DNA of 64,000 nt from Oryzias latipes. Taxonomy: Eukaryota; Chordata; Actinopteri; Beloniformes; Adrianichthyidae. The notes under the pieces are model-generated. The model saw nothing but the letters and a program-made list of their open reading frames with translations, was not told the DNA's origin and did not search any database. Positions 1-12,889 of the stretch are shown here, in pieces. The stretch's first letter is position 1; every line of letters begins with the position of its first letter. The DNA lies in assembly GCF_002234675.1 (NCBI RefSeq), contig NC_019860.2:15864536-15928535 (forward strand). The letters run 5' to 3'. A program made the translations under genes and the position numbers.

Positions 1-359
1 ACAACTTCCTCTGCATCGGAGGTCATATAATGTGATTTATGGTTCTGGGTGAAATTATGGAAACACTGACCCTGTAGTTACATCAGACAGATAACTGGCC
101 AGTAAGTTGCTGTGATGATATGAAGGCAGGCTACGAACACCGTCAGCCAAGTTTGCATGTTCCCATGAATGGCAAACGACAAGAGGTCTTTATCAGATGC
201 AGCGTCTGATAGCCCAATAGATTTTCTGTTTCACAATACCTTGCTCTTACGAAAAAAAGGAAGAAAGAAAACCAGTTTTCACAGTGCTTACTTCCATTTT
301 TTTTTCTCTTCCAGCAGAGTGTCATGACAAACAAAATTTCTTCTTTTTAAGAGGAAAAA

Positions 360-470
360 TAATAATAAAACCTTCATCTCCCCCACCTTTGTTTGCACTC
401 CCATTTGCATATCAAAGAAATCCCAACGGGACCTGCTTTGCATATTTACATCTGATTAGTAACTTTAAAT
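360..470. promoter_or_regulatory. Candidate regulatory element with POU/SOX/TCF-like sites
   Basis: Contains cctttgttt (SOX-like), atttgcatat (octamer), atcaaag (TCF-like) and a second tttgcatat within 80 bp. The motifs are visible; function and conservation are inference. Confidence 0.3.
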
Positions 471-3400
471 GAACATGTCAAAAATGGTCGAGTTTTCTTT
501 TTTGAATGCGCCAGGACTACCTAGCTTGTATAATTAGTGCCAGCACATGTAACATAAGCCACAAAACAAAACAAGCGGATTTCAAACAACACAACAGGCA
601 CCTTTTATATTGCCTTTCATTAGGCATACTCAAATATTCCTGTCTCACCTTAGACCCCTGAGGCTTGCTAAATAATAACTCCTTTCCAATAATAAAGACA
701 AAAATATGTAGTGTATGTTTGTGGTATTATTTCTTTGCAATGACATTAGGTCTTGCGAATTCTATCAGTTTGCTTCTGATGGGAATATTTTTAGATGTAC
801 GGAGGAAAAGTTTGAAAAGAGAACAGCTGGGTTCAAGGTCATTTAGTTCTCTGACAAAAACAATCTGTCTGCTTACCGTCATATAGTTCAAAGTCACAAT
901 AGGGTAAAGTGATTTTCTGTCTTCTTACCTGACAGCAGAGTATGTCTCAATGCTGACATGTTATTCCTCTCATTCTGGAGAGCAGACCTAAACCCAAATT
1001 TAAACATTTTATTTCGTCTGTTTTGTCACATGTGGGAGGGACCGAATGGAGGGCCTGTGCTGCCTTATTGTCACCAACTTGAAAGTTGACATGTTTGACA
1101 TCTTGGTGTGCAAAATAAAATAAAAAAAAAAAGTTTCAGTAGGATGCGCAATGATGTGATCGCAAAAAAAACGAAATATGGATTATTAATTGGAGTCCAT
1201 TCTGATCCGCAGTGTGGTGACAGTAGGATTGGGTATAGGTGTGTGTGGAGTGAGGAGCGGGGGAGGTGGGAGTCTGGAAGGCTGCGCTGTTCGGCGCTCG
1301 CGCTACCTGCACTTCGGCATACCAATGAGTGGGGTTAAGAAGGCACGACTCCTCGTGGAGACGCCGTTGCTTCAGCAGACCCAACCCGCCAAGTCTCCGC
1401 GGGCCCATTTCCAAAAGCTGCTCCTAATGTGGGCCTGTGTCAATCACCCTACAGACAGCTCCCCCCCTTATATCCTTCTCCTGTCCATATGAAATAGTCA
1501 TACATTAGGAACCAGGGGAGAGAACCGCCCTGCCTGAAGTCCTCATGTATTCTAATACGATTCAGAAGCTAAGTGGAAGACGGTCGCTGGTTGTTAAAGC
1601 CACTCGCCGGAAAGCTTCTTTTTTGGCTTTCAAAGACTCAGTCTTCGACATGTAAGAATTGGGCTGCCTTTCGTCTCGCTTGTTTGTCTTGGAAGAGTCC
1701 TACTGTGCCGGTGAGAGGAGGATTTAACGGAGGAGGTGTTGTTCTGTCAGCCAACGGACAGGGGGCTGGATCTCCCAGTGACATGTTTATGTGACAACAT
1801 CATTTGACAGCTTTGACACACCATAGACAAACATCTTCAAACGAGAAGGCAGTATACCAACCCACCCAACGAAGATACCTCTTTTCTGCCAAATGTAAAC
1901 CAAGTTGACGGACTCATTTTATGTTTGTTTTTTTAACAGCTTGGTGCTTTGGAGTGCATTTCAACGTGTCTCAACTTCAACTTACAGCACCGTTTGACTG
2001 ACTGTGTCAGTAAAATACAATAAAAAGTTTGAAGAAAGGTGACATTCAATAAATATTTGTGAAGTTGTTTTCCCCCCACTCAGTTTGGATATTTATCTTA
2101 AAAAGGAAACAAAGTTGTCCTTGCCAAAAAAAAAAGCTTTAAAAAAAACATTCAACTTCTATTGTACAGGCTGCTGTTTCGTCCTTAGTTTGTCTTTTCC
2201 AATATTTTTCCATTCCAAAAACAAAACCAGGCATTTAAGTACATTAGACTGTACGTGCTGAACTGTATCATTGACACAGATCAATTAGATTAAAATGCTT
2301 CATACCTACACAAGGCTTTCATGTTTAAAATAATTTTTTTATTACAATTATTTTAAAAAAATTACGGTGTTAATTTTTTTACTGGAGATAAGTTAAATCA
2401 AGTGTAATTTGATTATTTTGAATGTTTATGAAAATAAAAATAAAAAGGCTCAGCCCTTATTTAGGTTAGATGATTATTATATCAACAATTAGAAGAGCAT
2501 TTTTGCTAATATATTTTAAAGATTTTTGTTTTTGTTAGTTTTAACAATATAAATGCAATTTTTGTCTTCGTATGGTATTGAAAGTCTTTACACAATAACT
2601 AAATCTTTACATTTTTTTTCCCTTTTTTTATTTTTATTTTGTTTAATCCTATTAATAAAGTATTATTCAACTGATATTTAGTACAACTGGTCATTAACAT
2701 CCTAAACTTTCATGGAACATTACCCTTAGGTCCATGTATCTAATCAACTGAGTGATGATAAAATAATATTGGAAATTCAGGTGTGTTTAGATTGTTACAT
2801 TTTTCAATTATTTTCCTAAAAATGATTAAGTTGTACAAAAAAGATATAGGCATTGAGGTTTTTCTTGAGATTTTTTCAACCTTCGAAAACAGAAACAGAG
2901 TCTTTATATAGATTTTGATGGAATGAAAGAAAATGTTTTTAAATGCAAGGATAAAAAAAAGTTTAATGTCCTAATGTTTTTCTGCAAGGTCTACCAATTA
3001 AATTGCAGAGGGGTCCAAAAGTAACCAATGGGCAAAAAAATACATATATAGCAAAAAAACACAAACTTTTTCATTCTTAAAGTATCTTATGTTCTCAGTT
3101 TAAACTACTTTAGAGAATCTTCTTTCCATTCAGACTATTTCAAGACTTACAGTGTCTACATTAAATTTCTGCATTATTATGCAGCAGAAGCACAGTTGAT
3201 ATCGTCTGGAACAATAAATATTCTGTGCAGAATCTACACACAAAGCACAACAGCAATAAGTTCATTTATTATTTACACCCTTTGACTCGTGGATTCATGC
3301 AGCCAAACTGCATGCATTCAATACAGAAGAGAGCCGAACTGCTTTACTGTCCAATATAAAATTTCTGAGACAAAATAGTCACAGTCAGGACAATTCAAGT

Positions 3401-6400
3401 CACTCATCTGTTGAGTTTGGCAAAACCAAAGAAGTAAACTGATTTTTCTCTTGTTTGTATAAAATAATATATTTTGTTGCAGCTTTTCTTTTCGTAAACA
3501 GTGTCCTTGTTGCTCTGGATGACACTATGAACTTCATCTGTGAATACAATCCTTGTAGATGAGTACTTTCTTCCGCAACGATAAACACCTACTTTTTGAG
3601 ATATTTTTTTGAATTTGTTTATTATTATTTATTGGAAAATGTACTTATCCTCCAAGGTCACTGGAGATGAACAGTAAGCAGGCTCATTGGTTAGAGTGGG
3701 CTTTTGAAAGAAAAAGAATCGACCTAGCTCGATGTCAGCTGTGAATTTTAAAGGGCACGCATTATAATAGGAATTAAAAAAAGTCATTTTGGCTTGACAA
3801 TGTCCATTTAACTTTGGTTTTAGAAAACACTTTCTTTTCATTTATTCTTTCACTTTCGTATGACCTTTTAGTAACTATTTAAAAAAAAATCGAATCTTTT
3901 AAGGACACGAAATAAATCACACTCGTCAAACTACTGTAACTCTGACCATTTTCGCAAGTTCCGTAATTCTGACTGATTCTGAAGTGGAGAAAAGCAGCTT
4001 TGTGTCGATATTCAACACGGCATTATACATTATTTAAAACATTCACCAAATTAGTAAAAAGTTGCATATTAGCCCCTGTGCTATCTTAGATGACCCCACC
4101 CTTCCATTGACGTGTTCTCCCTACCATGACAAAGGTGGATAAAGGTGGAAAGATTTCATGTAATCCATGGACACCAGTGAAGATCCCAAATCATTGAAGA
4201 AAAAAGGTTCAGCGCACTGTCTAGTGGGTCTAGATGACCCCACTCCCAACGTTAAAGTGCCTAGGATAGCACAAGTGTTACAGCCAAGCTGCTAGGTCAG
4301 CTTCAAAATCTATTGGTTATTGTTAACTGCGTAAGCCCTTTACTACTCTAAAGTCTTGCATTAGTGTTGCATCTACGTTAATTCCGTAACATAAACCAAC
4401 TGAAGCAGAGAAAAACTGTTTTGCATCGATTCATTACTAACGTAATGCAAATATTTGAACGTAGAGTGTTAAATCTTTTTGGCGTAAATGTTTGAAGAAT
4501 GTCAGCACTGGAGATAAACCTCCAGGTTTGTACATTGTCAGGTTTTTTAATCCCAGCTCATTGGTGTTTGCACTTAAAAAAGATTTTACGTTACACTAGA
4601 GAAGTGCTGCAACCTTTTTTGAGCCAAGGTACACTTTTTCTTTGGCAAATATCCTGCTGCCCACCAGCAACCAAAGATTAAAAAAAAAAGAAAGTGAACT
4701 CTATAGTCTGTATTGATGTCCAGTCCTTCTGCAATCTTTCATGCATTTATTGAAATAATTGAGGAAGAAAAAGCTGCTGCTGTTTTGTCTAAAAATTATG
4801 TCAATAATAACTTTCAACCAGATTAGTTGAAACTTTGCCCAGGTCGTTGTTTTTGTGTCCAGTTTCCTCACATAAATCAAATCTATTAAGATGACATTCT
4901 TTCTGAACAGTGATTTATTTTTATATTTTTTTTTAAATAACACATATGGGCTAAATAGGGTGTTGATCTCAATCTAGAATAGAATAAACAACAAAAACCC
5001 ATTCTATATTCTTGTCTTGTCTAATTAGCACTAGTTTAAAAAAAATACATTTCATTGATTTGAATTCATGAAGATGCAATCTCAATTTGTTCATTGAAAC
5101 CATTATTCGCTTTCCTTCAATGCCATTTCTTCCACTTTGAGACAAAGCCTACTTTTCTATTTTTTTTCTGAATGTCAGCAAATAAACCTTGTTTTGATTA
5201 AATCACTAATTCTAAAAAAGAAATCTGTCAAAAACAAGGCAAAGATTGTTTTTAATGGAAATGTGGAAACAAAAAAGTCAATATAGGATTGGATTTGTTA
5301 ATAACTAAAGCAAATCACAACCTTGTAAATTTGAATCACATCAGTTTGTGAGTTTCTCAGTGTTATTCAGCCTTTTGTAAGCGTATTGCTCATGTGCTTT
5401 ATAGGATTTTGCCTTATTTTTTGCTTTTTATTATGCTTTTAGTTCCCTTGAGATAAATAATCAGTTTCGTTGTATGTCTGTTAAAGCTGCAAACAAAATC
5501 TTCAACAGAACAACTTGAAAAAGCAAAGAGGATCATCATATCTATTCCGAAAGTCCTCATTTATTTTACACCTCCCCATGATTACTGTATATGGAGTCGT
5601 ATCGAGGTACCCATGGGTTGCTGTTCTACGTTCTGCAGTGTTTGAGCATCCAATCTTGTTTGAGGTCAAAGTACATCAAGCTTTCAGGCTTGGTCCAATA
5701 GTTCCATGCTTGGCTGAATGTGGCCCACGCTGGGCTGAGACATCACGGCAAGTCCACAGGACGCGAGGTAGGATGAGTTAACCACAGGGATCTGAGCGGA
5801 TTTACTCACCTGCCAGCATCCTTTTTTGGTCAATGGTGCACCTATTGTACAGCCTCAATAATATGCTATAAGCAACACTGTGGCATAGAACAAACAAAGG
5901 CTTGGCAAAGAGTCGAACCGGTTGTTGTCTGACTTTAGGTAATGTCAAACAAACGGAGAGGAGGAAAACCAAAATGCTGCAGATCGCAGGAAAATTGTTT
6001 GATGTTCTATTTGTCGTGGTTGCAAGAATAGAAAATGTTGAAGTCTTTGAGGGTTAAGAAGAAACGCATCAAATCAGATCATCAATCCGATCTATTCCTT
6101 AATAAGCCTGTAAGGTGAAAGTATGACGGAATGTAGTTCTTTCACATTATTTGATAGAACTTATAAAGGAATTAAAAAATGACACGCTCTGAAAAGATTG
6201 ACTTTACTTCGGAGCGAGGAGAAACAGAGGGAGTCCACACAGATTTTTGTTCTGCTTCTCTGCAAAGCTTCATGAAAGATTGCACCAGTCTGCATGCTTA
6301 ACTTCAATTCTGTCAAAAAGGAACAAATATAACAAAAAGCGATCATACTTGGACCCTTTGGGATCAGAGCCTTAGCTCCAGTGTTGACTTACTTTAAATC

Positions 6401-7159
6401 CCTGTAACTTTTCAACCATTGATGCAATCAAGATAATTCCAACAAATTCTGAGATCCCCAAAAAGCAGCTTTGTGCTTAACAGTGGTTTCTATTCCACAA
6501 CTGTATATGCTTTTGATGAAAACCTGCCTAAAAGTAAAAAGCTCACAGACACAATTTTTGACCTTTAACTTTGTCCTTTGAAGACAGAGAAAAAATGTTT
6601 TATTTTTATTTTTTACTTTTCAACGTCATGTTTGCATCTGATTTGCCTCTTTTTTATTTCCAGGTATGTTTGAAAACTGTTGGAAATTCACACAATTCAA
6701 TGTTAGATTTTTTTTTGTTTTTTTAATTTTTTATTTCATCCAAGTCACTTAAATCATTTAAATCTACTACATTTTTGCTACTTTGTACAACAGGTGAAAG
6801 TTAAAGATTGAATCAAAGGAATCTCTTGTTTGGCAGGTCATGCATTGATGCCTTTAACTGTTTGTGAACACATAAGACGTTCAATGTGTTTAACCCCTTA
6901 TGTGTTCCATCATCAAATTTAAGGTATACTATATATATATTTTTTAAAAAGGAAAAACTCTAAAGCATTAAGATAAAATGTTGTCCGACCTTGAAAAAGT
7001 CTCTTTTACACAAATAATTTTTCAAATTGCAAATTATTCTGAAATACCTTCAGCCTAATAAGACCTTGAATTCTGAAAACTGCACTCTGTTAGCATATAG
7101 GATGTAATCCACTGGAGGAATTTATCATTACTGTGCGAGGCCTGACGGTATGTGAGCTT

Positions 7160-7330
7160 TTAAAATTAATGACAGAAGCTCTCTGACTTTTAGTCCATCT
7201 AAAATTTTCATTAAATTTCATTATTCAGCTCTCTCTGTGGCCCTGAATTAATAAACTCCAGGTATCATACCATGAATTCATATTACATTTGAGACGCATA
7301 GAGGCAGGTATGCAGTTCTTTTTCTCTCCC
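7160..7330. promoter_or_regulatory. Candidate conserved non-coding element
   Basis: Dense homeodomain-type cores (aaattaatgac, cattaaattt, gaattaataaac) in non-repetitive sequence with no coding potential. Conservation cannot be tested here. Confidence 0.25.
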
Positions 7331-9659
7331 ATTCACAATATTCTAAAAACACAGAATTAAAAAAGTAAGTTCAAATCACTTCTGCTCGATGCAGAACTTT
7401 GGTTATTACCTTCAAAGTGGATCGCGAGGACAAAGTGGAAAACGCTGCCGCCTCCCGCACACGCACACATGCAGTGAGGTGCTATTTTAGTAGAGGTTGA
7501 AATCAATGGTTCTACCATATATCACTCAATTGGCTGGGAAAACATCTCTTTTTACTGACACTGACAAATTAAGGGCAAGATTTTTCCTTCAGAGGCTGAA
7601 AACCTTTCATCTCTGAATCGGTTTCTAGAGTCGTACACATGAGATATGTGATGCTAAATATGTTGCAACTAAGAAAAAAGGTTTCCCTTTCAGCTCAACA
7701 AAATCTTTCAGACTTGATACTGTAGATTCCGCTTTTACCAAACAGTAGATTTTCCTGTTTTCATTTTCCAGATGTATCTTCAGATTATATCGACAGTTTG
7801 GACTACAGACCATTGGACTGTGAATAGCAGATTTCTGCTGTGAGCAGGGTTCATGTTTGTTTACCCCGGGAGTGACGGCAGAGAGGTTAAAGCTCCCTTT
7901 AGGCTCTATAAAGAGCCTGAGCTGGAAGGCAGTGTGAACAACTGTTAACAGCGCTGCCCCTGATGGGTTTTCTTTAACTAAGTCTTGAAGAGCTTTTTAT
8001 ACTGTGACTTCTCTTTCAAGAAGAAGGCAAGCATTCAGGTCTCCTCTCTTGGGCTTTGAACCTTCAAATTGTGAGAGAGATGGAGGGAAGGTTTGAGCGC
8101 GATTGCTTGACGTGAGTATTTGTTCAGGGACGGAAAAAGATTTAGGCTAGAACATACTCCATGTATGCATCTCCATGGTTTGCATCTCCATGGTTTTAAC
8201 AGGCAGTCAATAAGAGCTGACTAACTGCAACTTTACTTCCTAAATGTGCGCAGTCTTTGGTGCAATGCTGTAAATATTACAGTATCGGCTCAGTCTTTTG
8301 AAATTCCTCTGTTCATCTGTTCTTCTTTTTTCAAATAACTTCTTTCAGTGTAAGACAATTGCAAATTTCAGATTAAACTACAAATTCTGGGCACCAAAGA
8401 TTATATTTTTAAAAGACTTAGAATTCTGCAAAGAAATCTAAATTTTTTAAAGAAAATAGACAAACAAAAGTGATAATTTCATACTCAAACTCTGGATGAA
8501 AAATCATGACATGACTGGTAAATTGAAAGTAAAAGAGATACGTATTTGTATATGAAAATCTACGTACACATGTACATTTTAAAACCACTGTTAGTTTTTT
8601 CTCTAATGGCCATACAGGATAATAAAAACAACAAATTCAGTTAAAAATTTGACTTTAATCTGTTAGTATTCCGACTTTAAATGCAAATTCAACAAAAGAG
8701 ACAAATCAATCATTCTACATGAAAAGTTTTTCTATTGATTCTAATTTTATCATAATTTTAATCACAGGATAAAAATAATTATTTAAATTGAATTCCAGAC
8801 TAAAAGTTATATTTTACTGAAACTTTAATTTGCAGAATTTTAAAACTCAAGAATGATAAATCTAAACTCAGATATTGACATTTTATTGTGATCAATGGAC
8901 GTCAAAATCTAACTCAAAATATGTTTTTTACTTGGAAATTTTCTTTTTTTCTACTGTAGGAAAAAATGTTAATAATATTAATTTAGGTTTCTGCTTTTTT
9001 GTTCTAAAAAAACAGCTTTTTTTTATTTCTTAAAACAGGTTATCTTCAGAAAAGAAACAACAATCTAAATGCATTGGGAAAGCTGGATTTCCATACATAT
9101 GTGTCCTTTTCCTAGGTGAAATTAAAATTTTCCCAAATTTCCAAAATCTGAATTAGAAAAGAACACTTTGAAAGTTTAACTTTAGGTATTAATGCCTCAT
9201 TATTGGTAATCTTTTTTTTTTTGGTTCTATTTTATTTAATTGGGATTGCAATAAGAAAACTATAAAAATTCTGTGACTCATTAGAATTTCTAATTTAACT
9301 TAGTATTCTGTGGGGGGGGGAAAGTCAGTCACTTTTATTTTTTATGAAGATCCTAATCTTATGTAAGAGACACAGTTCATAAAGAAAGCCAAACATACTA
9401 GTGATGAATTAAATCAACTTTAAGAATCACATTCCTCCCAACTTGCTCTAACATGCGAGTTCTGGAACCTTTTTGTCAAGCTGGATGCTGATGCAATAAC
9501 AAGAAAAAAAAGGCTTCATTTTTACATTATATTTATGTTTTTCAATTAAAAAGAAAATCCAAAATACAATCCAGCATGAATATTCAACTGTAAAAACTCA
9601 AATCGGGCTACAGATGCTTACGCACATCACATAGGACACGACAACCAAGAAGACATCTG

Positions 9660-10140
9660 AGAGACGTGTAACTAATTGTCATATAACCTCCAATCGGGGC
9701 CATGAAAGTGTCTAAATAATGGCAGCTAATTCCCCTTGTATTGTGCTTTCTTGATGGGCTTAAATTGAATGAGTCAGGATCCATTCTGGCGTAATGTGGA
9801 AGCCGGGGCGCCAGTTCACGCCGGAGATGTTCAAGGTCGACCAGATCCAAGTGAAGGGGTGACGGGGGAGATTTAACGCCAGGCGGCTGAGTCAATGGAT
9901 AGGCTGGGTTTAGATTTGGCACTGCATACATGTAACCTTGAATTATTGTTGTTTTTACCCCCCTCCCCCCCATCTCTGCTTTGAAAGCTTTTCTTAAAAA
10001 CCCCATCTTTGTCACCCACGTTAATGGCACAATCAGCTTGAAAAAAAATTGCTGCCACAAATTATTCACTGCAATCCTCCGTTTGAGCGCCGTAATGCTC
10101 TAATTGGGCTTTTATGACTTACAAACTGCATCTTCTGCTT
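9660..10140. promoter_or_regulatory. Candidate conserved non-coding element
   Basis: A balanced-composition island in AT-rich DNA with several TAAT cores (ctaaataatggcagctaatt, gctctaattgggc). The longest minus-strand frame (9608-10069) has no recognisable domain, so I read this as regulatory rather than coding. Confidence 0.3.
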
Positions 10141-11864
10141 TCTTTTTTTTTTCATTCTCTTCCCCTCTGGCGTTTGTTTTCCTCCCTTCCCGCCATGCTG
10201 CCGGAGTGACATTGAGCCTCTCCCTGTCGGGGTGCTCTCTTGTCTCACTCCAGTGCACATTTTCGCTGTCCCCTCTTCTCCTCCTCCACCCCCAGACATG
10301 GAGCTTTTGACTGAATACATTATCTGAGCTGTTGTTCTGTTTGTTGTTGTTTTAGTATCCAAGAAAAGCGATGAATTATTAATGCTGACAGACAAACAAA
10401 AAAGGGATTTCTAGTATTTCTTAAGAAATACTGCAGGAGAGTTGGGGTGCACAATGGGGACTGGTGTTTTAGCAAGGCTTTACGAGGATAAAACTCCTTC
10501 CTATAAGGAGCTAAGTGATGGGTGAATATCAAACACACTTTGATTTAAATTGAAAATGAAAGTAGAACCAAACTGTTTTCCTTTTCTAAATACAAACTGT
10601 AGCAAAAATCCAACTTTTCCAAAGGTCTTTCATTTTCTTTCCAACTGTCCTGAATTTTATATCCCAATTAGGTGACTCTGAAGCAGGGATTGCTGTGCCC
10701 CCTTTTGGATATCAATAAGCATTACATCTCCATCTGTGCAGGATCAGACCACCGTAGAGGGAGGAAGAATCCCTGAGATTTAAAGCTCCCGTTTGTTTCA
10801 ACGGGCAGTATGTATCCTTTACAGCTCCTGTTTTGATCAAGGACGGTGGGTGACCAATGAACTGCTGCAACTGCGTCAGTTTGTCACTGCGAAGAGTCCT
10901 GGCATGTGGACCATTTATCAGAGATGGGGGCTGCATGACACCAACCCAAACCTCTTACTGTTTAAAAATAAAATAAAAAACTATAAAAGAAAGCGTCCAG
11001 TTTACAACTATCAAACTCACGTGCTGTTTTTGCCTAATTACATGTACATGGTATATTTTTCTCAACAACAACAATGGGTGTTTAATTGTGTTTTAATTTA
11101 ACAAAAATACAGAATCTTTAAGCAGGTTTTTAAACGTGTTTGGCTGTAGCTGAACTCGTTTTAGGCTAGCAGTGTTAGTCTAACACTCCTCAAAGCAGTT
11201 TTTGGGGGAGTGGTGGCCAGTCAAAGTGGTTACTTTGAGTTTATCCAAAGGAGTCCAATCACTGCCTTTTTAAAAATCGCATAAATTCTTTCAAAAGAAG
11301 AAACTGTAGGTTTTTCTCTTCATTAAAGACTTTTCTATACTTACAAGTTAACCCTTTAACACCGGGATGTTAATAAACCGTAACTCTACACCCATTAACG
11401 TGATCAACGTGAATCAGCCGATTCTGATTCACCTTTTCATATTGGCTTTGCAATTTACTGGTGGCAAAAAGCCACTTTTTCTCCACGACAGGATCAGCTC
11501 ATTTATGCTGATTGTGGGAATGATTGTCACCCATTGGCCATAGAAAAAACTAATAGATATCAACCCTTTTACAAAAACTATTAATTAATCCACAGTGTTC
11601 TGATGATTAAAACTTAAATAAGTTTTAAGAAATGATTTTCTTACATATTTTCAAATTGACAAATTGTTCAACATTGTGCATTGTGGTTCATATTTGCCAA
11701 TCTAATGAGCATCGATGCACACACTGGATTTTGGAATTGTGGAATTGGACACCCCGATAAAATGGCAAACACCCAATACGGTGCATTAAAAGGTTAGTGG
11801 TGAGGTGAATAAGGACACAACTGTAGTGTTGTGGCAAGCATCTCTCAAAGATCTCATAGTTACA

Positions 11865-12100
11865 TACACTGCCGTAGAGCAGTGGTAGGGCGGTCGACCT
11901 ATGATCGTTAGATTGCAGGTCCGATTCCCGCCCGTGTGTGGACATGTCCTTGGGCAAGTCATTGAACCCCACCTTGCCTCTGGTGGAAGGTTGGCGTCAG
12001 TGTTCGCCAGCGGAGCCGCCATCAGTATGTGAATGTGTGGGTCTTCGATGAAGGTAGAGATGCGCTATACAAGTATACGCCATATATACGCCATACTTTA
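11865..12100 (+). repeat. tRNA-derived SINE
   Basis: Box A (TAGAGCAGTGG, 11875-11885) and box B (GGTCCGATTCC, 11918-11928) are spaced as in a tRNA promoter. A body with ttgggcaagtcattgaaccc and a gaatgtgtgggtc block follows, common to fish SINEs. It is not a tRNA gene, since no cloverleaf can be completed after box B. Confidence 0.75.
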
Positions 12101-12829
12101 CAAACAGAGAATTTTGTTTCCAGTCTGGGGGAATACTAATAGTTCCAAGAATTTCCATTACAAGAACCTAGAATTGTGGGTGGCTGGGGGTGGGGGGCAG
12201 AGCCTTTAGCAATCATACTCCTACTTTTTTTCTTTTTAAGATGTTTATGCTGACTTTGTCTTTAAAGCTACACTTAATACATTTGTTCTGATATAATACC
12301 CTTTCTTTAAGGATGATCTTGTGTAATGTTAGTTTCCTGCCCCTCTTACACATAAGGGTTGTTATCCCAGACCATGGAGGAAGTCATATTTGTTCAATAT
12401 TTAGTTAGGTATGATGACAAACTCATAACTCATTTACTTTCTTTTTCTCTGCCCTTCATCTGTGAGGGAATAGGGAGGCAGTGCTTACAGCCATATCCAG
12501 TGGGAGATGGTCCTGAACCCTCTCTCTGGGCCCGGCCTCTCTGCTCTCTGGCTCCACCCCTCTGTCTCTGTGAGTGACTAAGCAATGACATGGTTATGCT
12601 GCTATAGACCTGGACCGCTGGGGTTTGTCTAAAGACCTACTAGGCATTTTCCCTACCTTTCTCACTCTTTCTTAACAACAGCTGTGTATATCATGGTTTG
12701 CAATACGGACATTTATCTTACTTGACTTATAAGAGAGGCTTCTCTTGGTATGCTTCATATCCTCTAGGTCAGGGGTGTCCATACTTTTCCGGCATTAGAG
12801 CTACTTTTAATAAAATCAGCTTCAAAACA
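12101..12829. other. Non-coding stretch between SINE and LINE
   Basis: No exon or RNA gene seen. A phrase ggtcaggggtgtccatactttt near 12768 is a common fish repeat border. Confidence 0.5.
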
Positions 12830-12880
12830 TCTGCACACGCACAAACACACACAGATCTGTGTGTGTATCTGTGTGTGTAA
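12830..12880. repeat. CA/GT microsatellite with a perfect palindrome
   Basis: A CA tract turns into a GT tract around AGATCT, making a perfect 22-bp palindrome at 12845-12866. Confidence 0.85.
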
Positions 12881-12889
12881 AAAAACACT

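Larger units (their letters stand above)
1..11860. other. Non-coding stretch, no exon recognised
   Basis: AT-rich DNA with only short frames lacking domains, apart from the candidate regulatory segments noted separately. Segments near 3920-4460 and 11340-11560 share phrases (for example gattctgaagtgg-like and aaaagcagcttt-like) with 51650-52090 and may be an old dispersed repeat. No grb14 exon, expected on this side from human gene order, was seen. Confidence 0.6.

Noticed and set aside
1136..1492. Overlapping frames in a CG-richer patch near 1.2-1.4 kb
   Set aside because: No recognisable protein in any frame. It could be an exon or promoter of a neighbouring gene, but I cannot support it.
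9608..10395. Two longer minus-strand frames (153 and 109 codons)
   Set aside because: No domain, low-complexity composition and no splice context. More likely non-coding.
11865..11940. Functional tRNA gene
   Set aside because: Only the A and B boxes are tRNA-like. The sequence after box B does not complete an acceptor stem, and a SINE body follows.
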